Source of the DNA: Parafrankia sp041008525
GTDB taxonomy: Bacteria; Actinomycetota; Actinomycetes; Frankiales; Frankiaceae
Assembly: GCF_041008525.1 (NCBI RefSeq)
Contig: NZ_JBFLUG010000002.1
Span: 62,001-126,000, forward strand
DNA: 64,000 bases
Direction: 5' to 3'
Below the pieces are notes generated by a model. The model searched no databases. It worked only from the letters and a program-made list of their open reading frames with translations, and was not told where the DNA came from. Positions 51,161 through 60,003 of this stretch are shown here, piece by piece (positions within the stretch are counted from its first letter, which is position 1; every line of letters starts with the position of its first letter). The translations under genes and the position numbers were made by a program.

Positions 51161-53254
51161 ATGGTTACCTCGCCCAGGCAGGCGGTGGCTGACGTCCAGC
51201 GTCTCGCGCGGCGTCGCGTCGCCCCCGTCATCCTTGAACTGGATCTGACGTCCGACCTGGTCGAAGGTGTGCCCACCGATCCGCTCACGGCGGCGGTCGC
51301 GCACCGCCGGGTCACGTTGCGCGAGGTCGTGGACGGGCTGCGCCGGGCCGGTGAGGACGACCGTGCCCGGGTGCTCGTCGCCCATATCGGAGCAGCAGGG
51401 ATGCCGCTGGCACGGGTGCAGGAGGTCCGCGACGCCGTCGCCGGCTTCCGGGCCCGTGGCGGCTACGCCTACGCCTACGCCGACACGTTCGGCGAGTTCG
51501 GTGGTGGCACCGTCCCCTACTACCTCGCCTGCGCGTTCGACGAGATCTGGCTCGCACCCCCCGGCGATCTCGGCCTGACCGGGATGGCGATGGAGACGCC
51601 CTTCCTGCGCGACGCCCTGGACCGGCTCGGTGTCAGCGTCGAGATCGGCCAGCGCCACGAGTACAAGAACGCGGTGAACACGCTGGTCGAGCGGGACTTC
51701 ACCCCCGCCCACCGGGAGGCGCTCGAGCGGATCGTCGATTCCTGCTCCGAGCAGGTCGTCGCCGCGGTCGCGGCCAGCCGCGGCCTGCCGGCCGAGCGGG
51801 TCAGAAGCCTGATCGACGACGCCCCGCTCACCGGCGAGGCGGCACTCGCGGCCGGCCTGGTCGACCGGATCGGCTACCGCGACGAGATCTACGACCGGGC
51901 TCGGGCGCGCGCGCGGGATCTTGCCGGCGCGGCGGGTGGCCCGTCCGGCTCCGGTGGAGCGGGATCGTCGGACGACATCGAACCTGTGCTGATGTACGTC
52001 TCGGCCTACCGGCGCACGTCGGTCCGCCGGGAGGAGTCCCCGGTACGCAAGGCCCGCGCGCTCGCCGCCTCGCTGCCCGCGACGGTGCTCTCCGCCGGGC
52101 AGGGAGGCGATGCGGGGCGGCGCCGTGACGGAGCGGGCGGGCCGGCCGGGGCCGGCAGCGCTGGCCGCGGGTCGGCCGAGGGCGGCCCGCCCGGTGACGG
52201 GAGCGGGGCCGGTACGTCGCGCGAGGTCCCGCCCGATCTCGATCCGCGCAGCTCGGTGGTCGCGTTGGTCCACGGCACCGGGCCGGTCGTGCTCGCTCCG
52301 TCGACGACGCCGTTCGGTGGGCCGGTGCTCGCCGCCCAGACCGTCGCGGCGGCCTTCCGCGCGGCGGCCCGGGACGCGAGCGTCGCCGCCGCGGTCTTCC
52401 GGGTCGACAGCCCGGGCGGTTCCTACGTGGCTTCGGACGTGGTCCGTCGGGAGATCGAGCGGTTCCGGGCCACCGGCCGTCCGGTGATCGTCTCGATGGG
52501 CGCGGTGGCCGCGTCCGGCGGCTACTTCGTCGCGCTCGGCGGTGATCTGATCGTGGCCGCCCCGGGAACGCTGACCGGTTCGATCGGCGTGTTCGGCGGC
52601 AAGCAGGTCGTCCGGGACCTGCTCGGCAAGGTCGGTATCGGCTTCGGCGCGGTCGCCGCCGGCGAGAACGCGCTGATGATGTCCCCGCGGCGGCCGTTCA
52701 CCGAGGCCGAGCGGGCGAAGCTCGAGGAGTTCCTCGACCGGGTCTACGCCGACTTCGTGGCCAAGGTCGCCCAGGCCCGCGGGATGTCGCCCGAGGAGGC
52801 GCACGAGCTGGCCCGCGGCCGGGTCTGGACAGGCGCCGACGCGCATCGCCACGGCCTGGTCGACGAGCTGGGCGGGTTGTCCCACGCGATCGACCTCGCC
52901 TGGGCCCGGGCCGGGCTGCCCGCCGGGGAGACACCCCGGGTGCGGGTGACCCCGAAGCCGTCGGTGCTGGACCGGCTGCGGGTCCCGAAATCCAGTGAGG
53001 AGGCGACGGCCGCGGCGGTGCGGCCCGCGCTCGGTGCGTGGGCACGGCCGGCCGCGCTCCTCGGCGCCGCTGCGGTACTGCGCGCGGGGGTCGGCGCCGG
53101 TGCAGGCGGCGTTGGCGGGTTCGGTGGCGCCAGCGGTCTCGCCGAGGGGTGGGGGCTCGCGGAGAGCTGGGGCGCGCTCGCCCCGCTGGCTGCCCGGGCA
53201 GGACTTCCGGTCCACGGGCCGTTGCTGATGCCACCCATCGGGCGGGTCCGGTAG
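51161..53254 (+). CDS. sppA: SppA-like signal peptide peptidase (67K form)
   Basis: Ser/Lys-dyad membrane protease that degrades remnant signal peptides. Two S49 repeats are present. The first holds the probable general base Lys169 (EYKNAV), the second the nucleophile Ser421 in DSPGGSYVASDVV. MGAVAASGGYFVAL and GTLTGSIGVFGGKQVV are conserved around the active site. A Gly/Ala/Arg-rich linker of ~75 residues separates the repeats. The C terminus has a hydrophobic Gly/Ala stretch (ALLGAAAVLRAGVGAGAGGV) instead of the usual N-terminal anchor, so membrane attachment is unclear. Length 697 aa. Confidence 0.92.
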   Translation: MVTSPRQAVADVQRLARRRVAPVILELDLTSDLVEGVPTDPLTAAVAHRRVTLREVVDGLRRAGEDDRARVLVAHIGAAGMPLARVQEVRDAVAGFRARGGYAYAYADTFGEFGGGTVPYYLACAFDEIWLAPPGDLGLTGMAMETPFLRDALDRLGVSVEIGQRHEYKNAVNTLVERDFTPAHREALERIVDSCSEQVVAAVAASRGLPAERVRSLIDDAPLTGEAALAAGLVDRIGYRDEIYDRARARARDLAGAAGGPSGSGGAGSSDDIEPVLMYVSAYRRTSVRREESPVRKARALAASLPATVLSAGQGGDAGRRRDGAGGPAGAGSAGRGSAEGGPPGDGSGAGTSREVPPDLDPRSSVVALVHGTGPVVLAPSTTPFGGPVLAAQTVAAAFRAAARDASVAAAVFRVDSPGGSYVASDVVRREIERFRATGRPVIVSMGAVAASGGYFVALGGDLIVAAPGTLTGSIGVFGGKQVVRDLLGKVGIGFGAVAAGENALMMSPRRPFTEAERAKLEEFLDRVYADFVAKVAQARGMSPEEAHELARGRVWTGADAHRHGLVDELGGLSHAIDLAWARAGLPAGETPRVRVTPKPSVLDRLRVPKSSEEATAAAVRPALGAWARPAALLGAAAVLRAGVGAGAGGVGGFGGASGLAEGWGLAESWGALAPLAARAGLPVHGPLLMPPIGRVR

Positions 53255-53702
53255 TCCCCTGGTAGTCCTTGGGAGACCCACCAACGTGGTGTGCACGGCG
53301 CCCGCGGCCCGCTGGCGTGGTCAGATGACGACGCCGGGCGGGCCGGCGTCCGCGTGGCGCGACCGGGAGGCGACGCGGCGGCACGTCCCGGCGGTAGTCT
53401 CGCACCGACCGGTTCGTCCGGACGGCGTCGCTCGTCCCCGGGTGCCGAGATCCCGTGCCGTCCCGCGTTCCGGGCGCCCGGGCGGCTGCCCGGCGGGCCC
53501 GACGAGTCCGGCCGCCGGTGCCGCGGTGCCGGCTCACCGGCCCTGTCGCGGTCGGCCCACCGGGCCGGCCCCGGTGCGGCCGGTTCGCTCGGCGGCTCCG
53601 CGGTGTGTGTCCGTCCGCGCTTCCGTTGATCTGTCCGTCTGTCCGCCAGCAGCTGCCGTCCCGCGCCGGTGTCCCGGTCGCGTTCCGTCGAAAGGTGCGC
53701 TC
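53255..53702. other. Intergenic region upstream of eno
   Basis: About 450 bases between sppA and eno. A GGTAGTCC direct repeat lies at 53251-53268. The final bases carry the eno ribosome site (AAAGGTG). No gene is supported. Confidence 0.4.
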
Positions 53703-54986
53703 GTGCCGTCCATCGAGGCTGTCGGAGCTCGCGAGATCCTCGACTCGCGAGGCAATCCCACCGTCGAGGTCGAGGTCGTTCTTGAGGACGGCACGCCCGG
53801 CCGCGCCGCCGTCCCCAGCGGTGCCAGCACCGGTGCCTTCGAGGCCGTGGAGCTGCGTGACGGCGACGACAGGTACGGCGGCAAGGGTGTCACCAAGGCC
53901 GTCGAGGCCGTCATCACCCGGATCGGCCCCGCGATCATGGATCTCGAGGCCACCGAGCAGCGGCTGCTGGACGCCCGCCTCATCGACCTGGACGGCACGC
54001 CGGACAAGTCCGCGCTCGGCGCCAACGCCCTGCTCGGCGTCAGCCTGGCCGTGGCCAAGGCGGCCGCCGCCTCCAGCGGCCTGCCGCTGTTCCGGTACCT
54101 GGGCGGGCCCAACGCCCACCTGCTGCCCGTGCCGATGATGAACATCCTCAACGGCGGGGCGCACGCGGACACCAACGTCGACATCCAGGAGTTCATGATC
54201 GCTCCGATCGGCGCCGGCACGTTCGCCGAGTCGCTGCGCTGGGGCGCGGAGGTCTACCAGGCGCTGAAGAGCGTGCTCAAGGGCCGCGGCCTGGCGACCG
54301 GCGTCGGCGACGAGGGCGGCTTCGCCCCGAGCCTGCCGACGAACCGGGAGGCGCTCGACCTGATCGCCGAGGCCATCGACAAGGCCGGCTTCAGCCTCGG
54401 CAGTGACATCGCCCTCGCGCTCGACGTCGCGTCGACCGAGTTCTTCAAGGATGGCGCGTACACCTTCGAGGGCAGCGCCCGCTCGTCCGACGAGCTGATC
54501 GACTACTACACCGACCTGGTCGACTCGTACCCGATCGTGTCCATTGAGGACCCGCTGGCCGAGGATGACTGGGCCGGCTGGGTGAGCATCACCACCCGGC
54601 TGGGCGCGAAGGTGCAGCTCGTCGGGGACGACCTGTTCGTCACCAACCCGGAGCGGCTCGCCCGCGGCATCGCCGAGGGCGCCGCGAACGCCCTGCTGGT
54701 GAAGGTGAACCAGATCGGCACACTGACCGAGACGCTCGACGCCGTCACCCTCGCCCACCGCAGCGGCTACCGGGCGATGATGTCGCACCGGTCCGGCGAG
54801 ACCGAGGACACGACGATCGCCGACCTCGCGGTGGCCGTTGACTGTGGCCAGATCAAGACCGGCGCTCCCGCCCGCAGCGAGCGGGTGGCCAAGTACAACC
54901 AGCTGCTGCGGATCGAGGAGGAGCTCGACGACGCGGCACGGTTCGCCGGGGCCGCCGCGTTCCCGCGGCGGACGACCGCCGGCTGA
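53703..54986 (+). CDS. eno: Enolase
   Basis: Enolase interconverts 2-phosphoglycerate and phosphoenolpyruvate. Invariant segments include VGAREILDSRGNPTVEVEV, PSGASTGAFEAVELRDG, MMNILNGGAHADTNVDIQEF, GDEGGFAP, the metal ligands in SIEDPLAEDDW and GDDLFVTN, VKVNQIGTLTET, and MMSHRSGETEDTTIADLAV. GTG 53703 follows GAAAGGTG and gives 427 aa. Precedes ftsB by only a few bases, the conserved eno-ftsB-DUF501-ppx order of actinobacteria. Confidence 0.97.
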   Translation: MPSIEAVGAREILDSRGNPTVEVEVVLEDGTPGRAAVPSGASTGAFEAVELRDGDDRYGGKGVTKAVEAVITRIGPAIMDLEATEQRLLDARLIDLDGTPDKSALGANALLGVSLAVAKAAAASSGLPLFRYLGGPNAHLLPVPMMNILNGGAHADTNVDIQEFMIAPIGAGTFAESLRWGAEVYQALKSVLKGRGLATGVGDEGGFAPSLPTNREALDLIAEAIDKAGFSLGSDIALALDVASTEFFKDGAYTFEGSARSSDELIDYYTDLVDSYPIVSIEDPLAEDDWAGWVSITTRLGAKVQLVGDDLFVTNPERLARGIAEGAANALLVKVNQIGTLTETLDAVTLAHRSGYRAMMSHRSGETEDTTIADLAVAVDCGQIKTGAPARSERVAKYNQLLRIEEELDDAARFAGAAAFPRRTTAG

Positions 54987-54993
54987 GCTGACG

Positions 54994-55395
54994 GTGCCGT
55001 TCCGCCGCCGGGCGCTGACCACCCGGGCCACGCTGCTCGCGGTCGTGATCTGCGTGCTCGTGCTGACCCTGGCCTACCCGCTGCGGCTGTACCTGCAGCA
55101 GCAGGCCAAGATCTCCGAGCTCACGCGGGCCAACGCGGAGCGTCAGTCCAGGGTCGACGACCTGCGTGACCAGGTCGGCCGGTACAACGACTCCGAGTGG
55201 GTGGCTGACGAGGCGCGCCGCCGGCTGCACTACGTGCTGCCCGGGGAGAAGTCCTATCTCATGCAGACGACTCCCCAGCAGACGGCGGAGGCCGGGGCGG
55301 AATCCGGCGCTGGCACGGGCGACGGGTCCTGGTACAACCGGCTGTGGTCACAGCTCTCCGAGCCGGCTGTACCGACCGAGCAGGCGAAGCCGTGA
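54994..55395 (+). CDS. ftsB: FtsB/DivIC-like septum formation initiator
   Basis: Small bitopic divisome protein. Residues ~10-32 are a membrane helix (ATLLAVVICVLVLTLAYPLR), followed by a coiled coil (LQQQAKISELTRANAERQSR, VDDLRDQVGRYNDSEWVADE) and the typical RLHYVLPGEKSYLM. The C-terminal tail is Gly/Thr-rich. GTG 54994 lies just after the eno stop. Product 133 aa. It overlaps the DUF501 gene by GTGA. Partners are expected to be FtsL and FtsQ. Confidence 0.9.
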   Translation: MPFRRRALTTRATLLAVVICVLVLTLAYPLRLYLQQQAKISELTRANAERQSRVDDLRDQVGRYNDSEWVADEARRRLHYVLPGEKSYLMQTTPQQTAEAGAESGAGTGDGSWYNRLWSQLSEPAVPTEQAKP

Positions 55396-56090
55396 GTACC
55401 GACCAGGCGGACGCCGGCGCCTCGTCCGGCGGGCATGGCGTGTACGGCGTGCAGGAGCGGCCTGGCACCGGCGCTGACGGCGGCGCCGGTGCCGGCTCCG
55501 GCTCCGGCTCCGGCGGTGGCGGTGGCGGTGGGCTTGGTGCCGAGGCCGAGACGGTGCGGCGGCAGCTCGGGCGCGAGCCGCGGGCGGTGCTCGGGGTCGC
55601 CCACCGCTGCTCGTGCGGGCTGCCCGACGTCGTCGAGACTGCGCCGCGGCTCGAGGACGGCACGCCCTTCCCGACCCTGTTCTATCTGACCTGCCCGCGG
55701 GCGTCGTCGGCGGTCTCGCGGCTCGAAGGCTCCGGGGTCATGCGGGAGATGACCGCCCGCCTGGCCACGGACCCCGAGCTCGCGGCTGCGTACGCGGCCG
55801 CCCATCGGGACTATCTGGCCCGGCGTGACGCCCGCGGCGCGCTGCCGGGCCACCCGAGCGCGGGCGGTATGCCCGAACGGGTCAAGTGCCTGCACGTGCT
55901 GGTCGCGCACAGCCTCGCCGCCGGTCCCGGTGTCAACCCGTTCGGTGACGAGGCCCTCGCCGCGCTCGCGGACTGGGGGGGCCGTGGGCCCTGCGTCGAC
56001 GCCGACGGCGCATCCTGTGCTGAGGAGTCCGTGCGTTCGCGCGGTCGTGCGGCCGGACCCGGCCAGGGACGAGAGGAGACCGCCGGATGA
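55392..56090 (+). CDS. DUF501 domain protein
   Basis: Residues ~55-200 match DUF501: QLGREPRAVLGVAHRCSCGL, PDVVETAPRLEDGTPFPTLF, YLTCPRASSAVSRLEG and RVKCLHVLVAHSLAAGPGVN. Members are conserved in actinobacteria between ftsB and ppx, and their function is unknown. The N-terminal ~50 residues are Gly/Ser/Ala-rich and disordered (GAGAGSGSGSGGGGGGGLG). GTG 55392 is coupled to the ftsB stop. It ends with an ATGA overlap to ppx. Length 232 aa. Confidence 0.9.
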   Translation: MSTDQADAGASSGGHGVYGVQERPGTGADGGAGAGSGSGSGGGGGGGLGAEAETVRRQLGREPRAVLGVAHRCSCGLPDVVETAPRLEDGTPFPTLFYLTCPRASSAVSRLEGSGVMREMTARLATDPELAAAYAAAHRDYLARRDARGALPGHPSAGGMPERVKCLHVLVAHSLAAGPGVNPFGDEALAALADWGGRGPCVDADGASCAEESVRSRGRAAGPGQGREETAG

Positions 56091-57061
56091 CCCGTGTCGC
56101 CGCGATCGACTGCGGTACCAACTCCATCCGCCTGCTCGTCGCCGAGGTGGACGAGGGAGCCGGCGGCTCCGGCGGCCGCCTGCACGAACTCACCCGTCGG
56201 ATGGAGATCGTGCGGCTGGGAGCGGGGGTCGACCGCACCGGCGAGCTCGCCCCGGACGCGCTGGCCCGGACGCTCGCCGCGCTGCGCGACTACGCCGACG
56301 AGATCGACCGGCTGGGCGCGTCACGCGTGCGCATGGTGGCGACCAGCGCCACCCGGGACGCCCGCAACCGCACGGACCTGGTGGAGGGCGTCCGCGCGAT
56401 CCTCGGCGTCGACCCCGAGGTGATCAGCGGCGACGAGGAGGCCGCGCTGTCGTTCGCCGGCGCGATCGGCGACCTTGACGGTGTCTCCACCCCGATCCTG
56501 CTGGCCGACATCGGCGGCGGCTCGACGGAGCTCGTCCTCGGCGACGCGGGTGGCGTCCGTGAGTCGATCTCGGTGAACGTGGGCTGTGTGCGCATGGCCG
56601 AGCGGCACCTTCACGACGACCCGCCCACCCCCGCCCAGGTGGCCGCGATCGTGGCCGACGTGAACGCGGCGTTCGACCAGGCGGAGCGCGTCGTCCCGCT
56701 CACCACTGCCACCACCCTGGTGGGTGTCGCCGGCACGGTGACGACGGTTGCCGCGCTTGCCGCCGCCCTGCCCGCCTACGACGCCGACCGCATCCACCTC
56801 ATGGTCACCTCGGCGCAGGATGTCGCCGCGGTGACCGCCCGGCTCCTCGCGATGACCCACGCCGAGCGCGCGGCTCTCCCGGTGATGCACCCGGGCCGGG
56901 TCGACGTCATCGCCGCGGGCGCGCTCGTGCTGCGGACCCTGGTCGAGCGGTCCGGCACCACCGCGGTGATCGCCAGCGAGCGGGACATCCTGGACGGCAT
57001 CGCGTTGTCGCTCGGTGGAGTGGTGGGGTCCGGGGGAGTGGTGGGGTCCGGCGCCCGGTGA
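56087..57061 (+). CDS. Exopolyphosphatase / pppGpp phosphohydrolase (Ppx/GppA family)
   Basis: Actin-fold phosphatase acting on polyphosphate or pppGpp. Phosphate-binding motifs are AAIDCGTNSIRLLVAEV, ATSATRDARNR, VISGDEEAALSFAGAI and LLADIGGGSTELVLG, and GVAGTVTTVAALAAALP follows. At 324 aa it is the short actinobacterial form without the C-terminal HD domain. ATG 56087 overlaps the DUF501 stop. Polyphosphate versus pppGpp preference cannot be read from the sequence. Confidence 0.94.
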   Translation: MTRVAAIDCGTNSIRLLVAEVDEGAGGSGGRLHELTRRMEIVRLGAGVDRTGELAPDALARTLAALRDYADEIDRLGASRVRMVATSATRDARNRTDLVEGVRAILGVDPEVISGDEEAALSFAGAIGDLDGVSTPILLADIGGGSTELVLGDAGGVRESISVNVGCVRMAERHLHDDPPTPAQVAAIVADVNAAFDQAERVVPLTTATTLVGVAGTVTTVAALAAALPAYDADRIHLMVTSAQDVAAVTARLLAMTHAERAALPVMHPGRVDVIAAGALVLRTLVERSGTTAVIASERDILDGIALSLGGVVGSGGVVGSGAR

Positions 57062-57092
57062 ACGGGACCGAAGCGCGGACAGCCCGCATCGT

Positions 57093-57905
57093 GTGACCGC
57101 TCCGGCCCGCGGGCCCGCCGCTCCCGGGGCGGGATGGCCGGAGGACCCCGCGACGCCGTCGACCCCGGTCGCCCAGGCCGCCGCGCAGGTCGCGGACCTT
57201 GCCGCGACGGCGGCCGACTGCGCCGACCTGGACGCCCGGATGTCGGTCTGCCGGGCCTGCCCGCGGCTGGTGGCCTGGCGGGAGGAGGTCGCCTCCGCGC
57301 GCCGCGCCGCCTTTGCGGACCAGCCCTACTGGGGGAGGCCGGTGCCCTCGTTCGGCCCGTCCGACGCACGGTTGCTGGTCGTGGGGCTTGCCCCGGCGGC
57401 TCACGGAGGAAACCGCACCGGCCGGATCTTCACCGGCGACCGCAGTGGGGACTGGCTGTTCGCGGCACTGCACCGGGCCGGCCTGGCCCGGTTGGCGACG
57501 TCGGTCGCGGCCGGCGACGGCCAGTGCGTGATCGACACCAGGGTGGTGGCTGCGGTGCGGTGCGCACCGCCGGCGAACAGGCCGACCCCGGCCGAACGTG
57601 ACACCTGCCGACCGTGGCTCGTCCGGGACCTCGAGCTGCTGCGTCCGGGGCTGCGCGGCATCGTGGTGTTGGGCGGGTTCGCCTGGGCGGCGCTGTGGCC
57701 TGCGCTGCGCGCGGCCGGGTACGAGCTGCCTGCGCGCCGGACGCCGTTCGGCCACGGTGTGACCGTCGACCTGGCGGTGCTGCGGGTCTTCGGCTGCTAT
57801 CACCCGAGCCAGCAGAACACCTTCACCGGCCGGTTGACGGCCCCGATGCTCGACATGGTCTTCGCCGCGGCGGCCAGCCACGCTCGGGCAGGTGACCACT
57901 CGTGA
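57093..57905 (+). CDS. Uracil-DNA glycosylase, family 5 (UdgB) with 4Fe-4S cluster
   Basis: Removes uracil and other deaminated bases from DNA. Motif A is GLAPAAHGGNRTGRIFTGD with SGDWL; motif B is HPSQQNTFTGRLT. Four cysteines at residues 53, 56 (CRAC), 157 and 172 fit the iron-sulfur ligands. The GTG at 57093 gives 270 aa with a Pro/Ala-rich leader; the frame opens earlier inside ppx, which is less likely. Last gene of the block before a long gene-free interval. Confidence 0.93.
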   Translation: MTAPARGPAAPGAGWPEDPATPSTPVAQAAAQVADLAATAADCADLDARMSVCRACPRLVAWREEVASARRAAFADQPYWGRPVPSFGPSDARLLVVGLAPAAHGGNRTGRIFTGDRSGDWLFAALHRAGLARLATSVAAGDGQCVIDTRVVAAVRCAPPANRPTPAERDTCRPWLVRDLELLRPGLRGIVVLGGFAWAALWPALRAAGYELPARRTPFGHGVTVDLAVLRVFGCYHPSQQNTFTGRLTAPMLDMVFAAAASHARAGDHS

Positions 57906-59554
57906 CCGCCGGGAGACCGGCGACGGCCGGGCGATGCTGTGACGAAAGTCGGTAACGCGCGCGTCGCCAGAAACCTCCGCGCACAGTATTGAGTGGGCCA
58001 GGGCTTGTTCCGACACCGAGAACAGTGGGACAGATCACTTTTCTCGCCGGATGGCCGCCCGGGCCGCCCGGACCGATCGCCCGATCCCGGTGAAGCGCGC
58101 CGCGGGCCCGGTCCCAGGCCTCGTTTTCGTCGCGAGGCTTCTCTGCGCCGAGAAGGTTTCCGGCCCAGAAGAGGGTTCATCCGGCAGCTCATTGTTGTCC
58201 GTGGATTGCGTAGCCGAACTCCACCGGACGGGATTGCGGGCCAGGTGTCGCCTCCGGGCCCGTCCGGGAGCGGGCGGTCCCGGGGTGCCGAGCTCGCGGT
58301 CCGTCCCGGATCTCTTGCGGAAAGTGTTGCCTTCGTGTTGCGCTTTCGTTCAGATGTGGCCAGCGTCACCTTGGTGCCTCGGACAGCGTGGGCCCACGCG
58401 TGTCCGGTGCGTGGAAGCGGTCGAACCGTGCCGCGAGGGCCTCCGTCGGCTGTCTCTCCACTCCGAGGGGCGGCCCGATCGCCGGGTGCTGGGGACGGCG
58501 CCGGCGCCAGTCGAGAAAGGCGGGAGCGGAGCCGCCCGCCGGCCTCTCTCGGAGGGATGGCGGGGCGCTCCCGGAACACCCGGGTGAGTGCCTGAGCAAA
58601 GCACGGGCGAGCGCGGAGAGCCTAATCCGGGGCCGCACCGACAGAACGGCGCATTGTTCTATCCGGCTGCAGGTGAATAGCACGGGTGCCATGCGCCCTG
58701 CATCGCCGCCCACGACGCGCGGCGCCCGCGACGGAGGCCGCCAGCGAATTCGGTGGAGCGCCGGATTGTTTTCCTTGTCGGGTGCGCGACGGCGCGCGGC
58801 GCCCGGCGGGTGCTGTCTGTCTGTGACGGTCCGACCGCTGTCGCCGGCGGCTTCCGTCGGGGCGCCCGGGCGTGGCTCCCGCCCCGGTTCGTGCCTCACC
58901 GGGCGCCCGTCCCGGCGTCGGGGCCAATGCCCTCCGTCTGGTGCCCTCCCTGGCCCTGTCGCGGCGTCGGCCCCGCCATCCGCGCCGGCATCCGCCCTGG
59001 CGTTTGCTTCGTCGCAGGCCACCGACCCACCTCGGCGTGGGCCGGTATCGGGTCCGGCCTCGGCTCGGCGAGGAGCGCGTACCCGCTCGGCGGTCGACCT
59101 GCAACAGCCAGCTGTGAAGTGAGGACTGCGGGCTGTCGCCGGGGCCGGTCGTGCCGTCGAGCGCGGCGGCGGATGCCGGGTGGGCCGCGCTACGCCGGGG
59201 CCCCGAGCGCCGGGGATCCGGCCCCCCGGACCTGTGCGGAAGTGAGCCGCCGGCTTCGGTATCCTTGATCTTCGCTGGTGCGGGCCCGTGCTCTGGGCGG
59301 CGGCTGGCCGGGGTGAGGCAGGGTCGCCAGGGCCCCGGTACCGAGCCGGCGGATGCCCGGTCGGTCGGCCGGCACGGCTGCCCTCCGGAAGCGAATCGAC
59401 GCGTGACCGCCTGGCGTGAGATGACGGCGAGCGCGTCGCTGTCGTCACCAGGAGTCACGAAATGATCCGGGTCGGCCGCTCCGTACGACTTTTCCTGCGA
59501 TGCGTTATTCCCAGACCCTACGTAGCGTGGTAGAAACATCAGCGATGTGCACGA
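57906..59554. other. Long gene-poor region before the tRNA-like gene
   Basis: About 1.65 kb. Many overlapping frames exist on both strands but none has a domain, a proper ribosome site or sustained protein-like composition. The only comparatively AT-rich places are around 57940-58040, 58190-58215 and 59450-59545. The last of these, just before the tRNA-like gene, may contain its promoter. Confidence 0.45.
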
Positions 59555-59629
59555 GCCGGTGTATCCCAACAGGTAGAGGAGGCTGTCCTAAAAACAGCTC
59601 GAGTGTCGGTTCGACTCCGACCACCGGCA
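59555..59629 (+). tRNA. tRNA-like gene of uncertain isotype (anticodon position TAA, C33)
   Basis: A full cloverleaf can be drawn. Acceptor arms GCCGGTG/CACCGGC pair, the D stem is TCC/GGA, the anticodon stem GCTGT/ACAGC closes CCTAAAA, and the T stem GTCGG/CCGAC closes TTCGACT. The discriminator is A, followed by CCT rather than CCA. Reading the loop normally places TAA at 34-36 (leucine UUA codons), but position 33 is C instead of the near-universal U, and the variable arm is six bases, not the long arm of bacterial tRNA-Leu. It may be a functional oddity, a mobile-element-derived tRNA or a pseudogene. Sequence is consistent with folding; function is not established. Confidence 0.7.
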
Positions 59630-60003
59630 CCTATCAATGGCGACCGTCTGCCTCCTATTGCCCCTGAGGTCGGCGGTCGGCCGGACGCTGGCGACGCCTA
59701 AGGGCGCTTTGTCTGAAGAGCGACTGCCAGCAGCTCGTTTCTGATCCAGTGGATCTCCGTGGCTGTGCGCCGCGCCTTCTTCCGATATGTCCAGCTTGGC
59801 CGCGGCTCGGCCGCGCGGTCCGTCTCCGGGCCGCGACAGCGCGCACCGCACCGCGGTACGCCCGGCCGGGCGCCGGTCAACCGCCCGTGGCCCGAAGGTC
59901 GCTCCGCGCACCTGGGCGGAACGGTGGGCGGGGCGGGGCCGTTGTACTGTGCGATCGTCGTGCGGCAGGTCGCCCGCGCGGGCTGCTGGGGAGGTCCAGG
60001 CCG
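59630..60003. other. Intergenic region between the tRNA-like gene and the BI-1 gene
   Basis: About 370 bases with no supportable gene. It presumably contains the promoter of the downstream membrane protein, whose ATG at 60004 has only a weak GGAGGTC-like site upstream. Confidence 0.4.

Noticed and set aside
49742..53296. A 1184-codon minus-strand frame opposite mazG and sppA
   Set aside because: Antisense shadow of well-identified genes; no motif or start signal.
59555..59629. Identification as a bldA-type tRNA-Leu(UAA)
   Set aside because: The variable arm is six bases and position 33 is C, whereas bldA is a class II tRNA with a long variable arm and U33.
59588..59911. Open frame on the minus strand ending in SESNRHSSCF
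   Set aside because: Its C terminus is the antisense of the tRNA-like gene; such SESNR-type proteins are a known false prediction over tRNAs. No ribosome site or domain.
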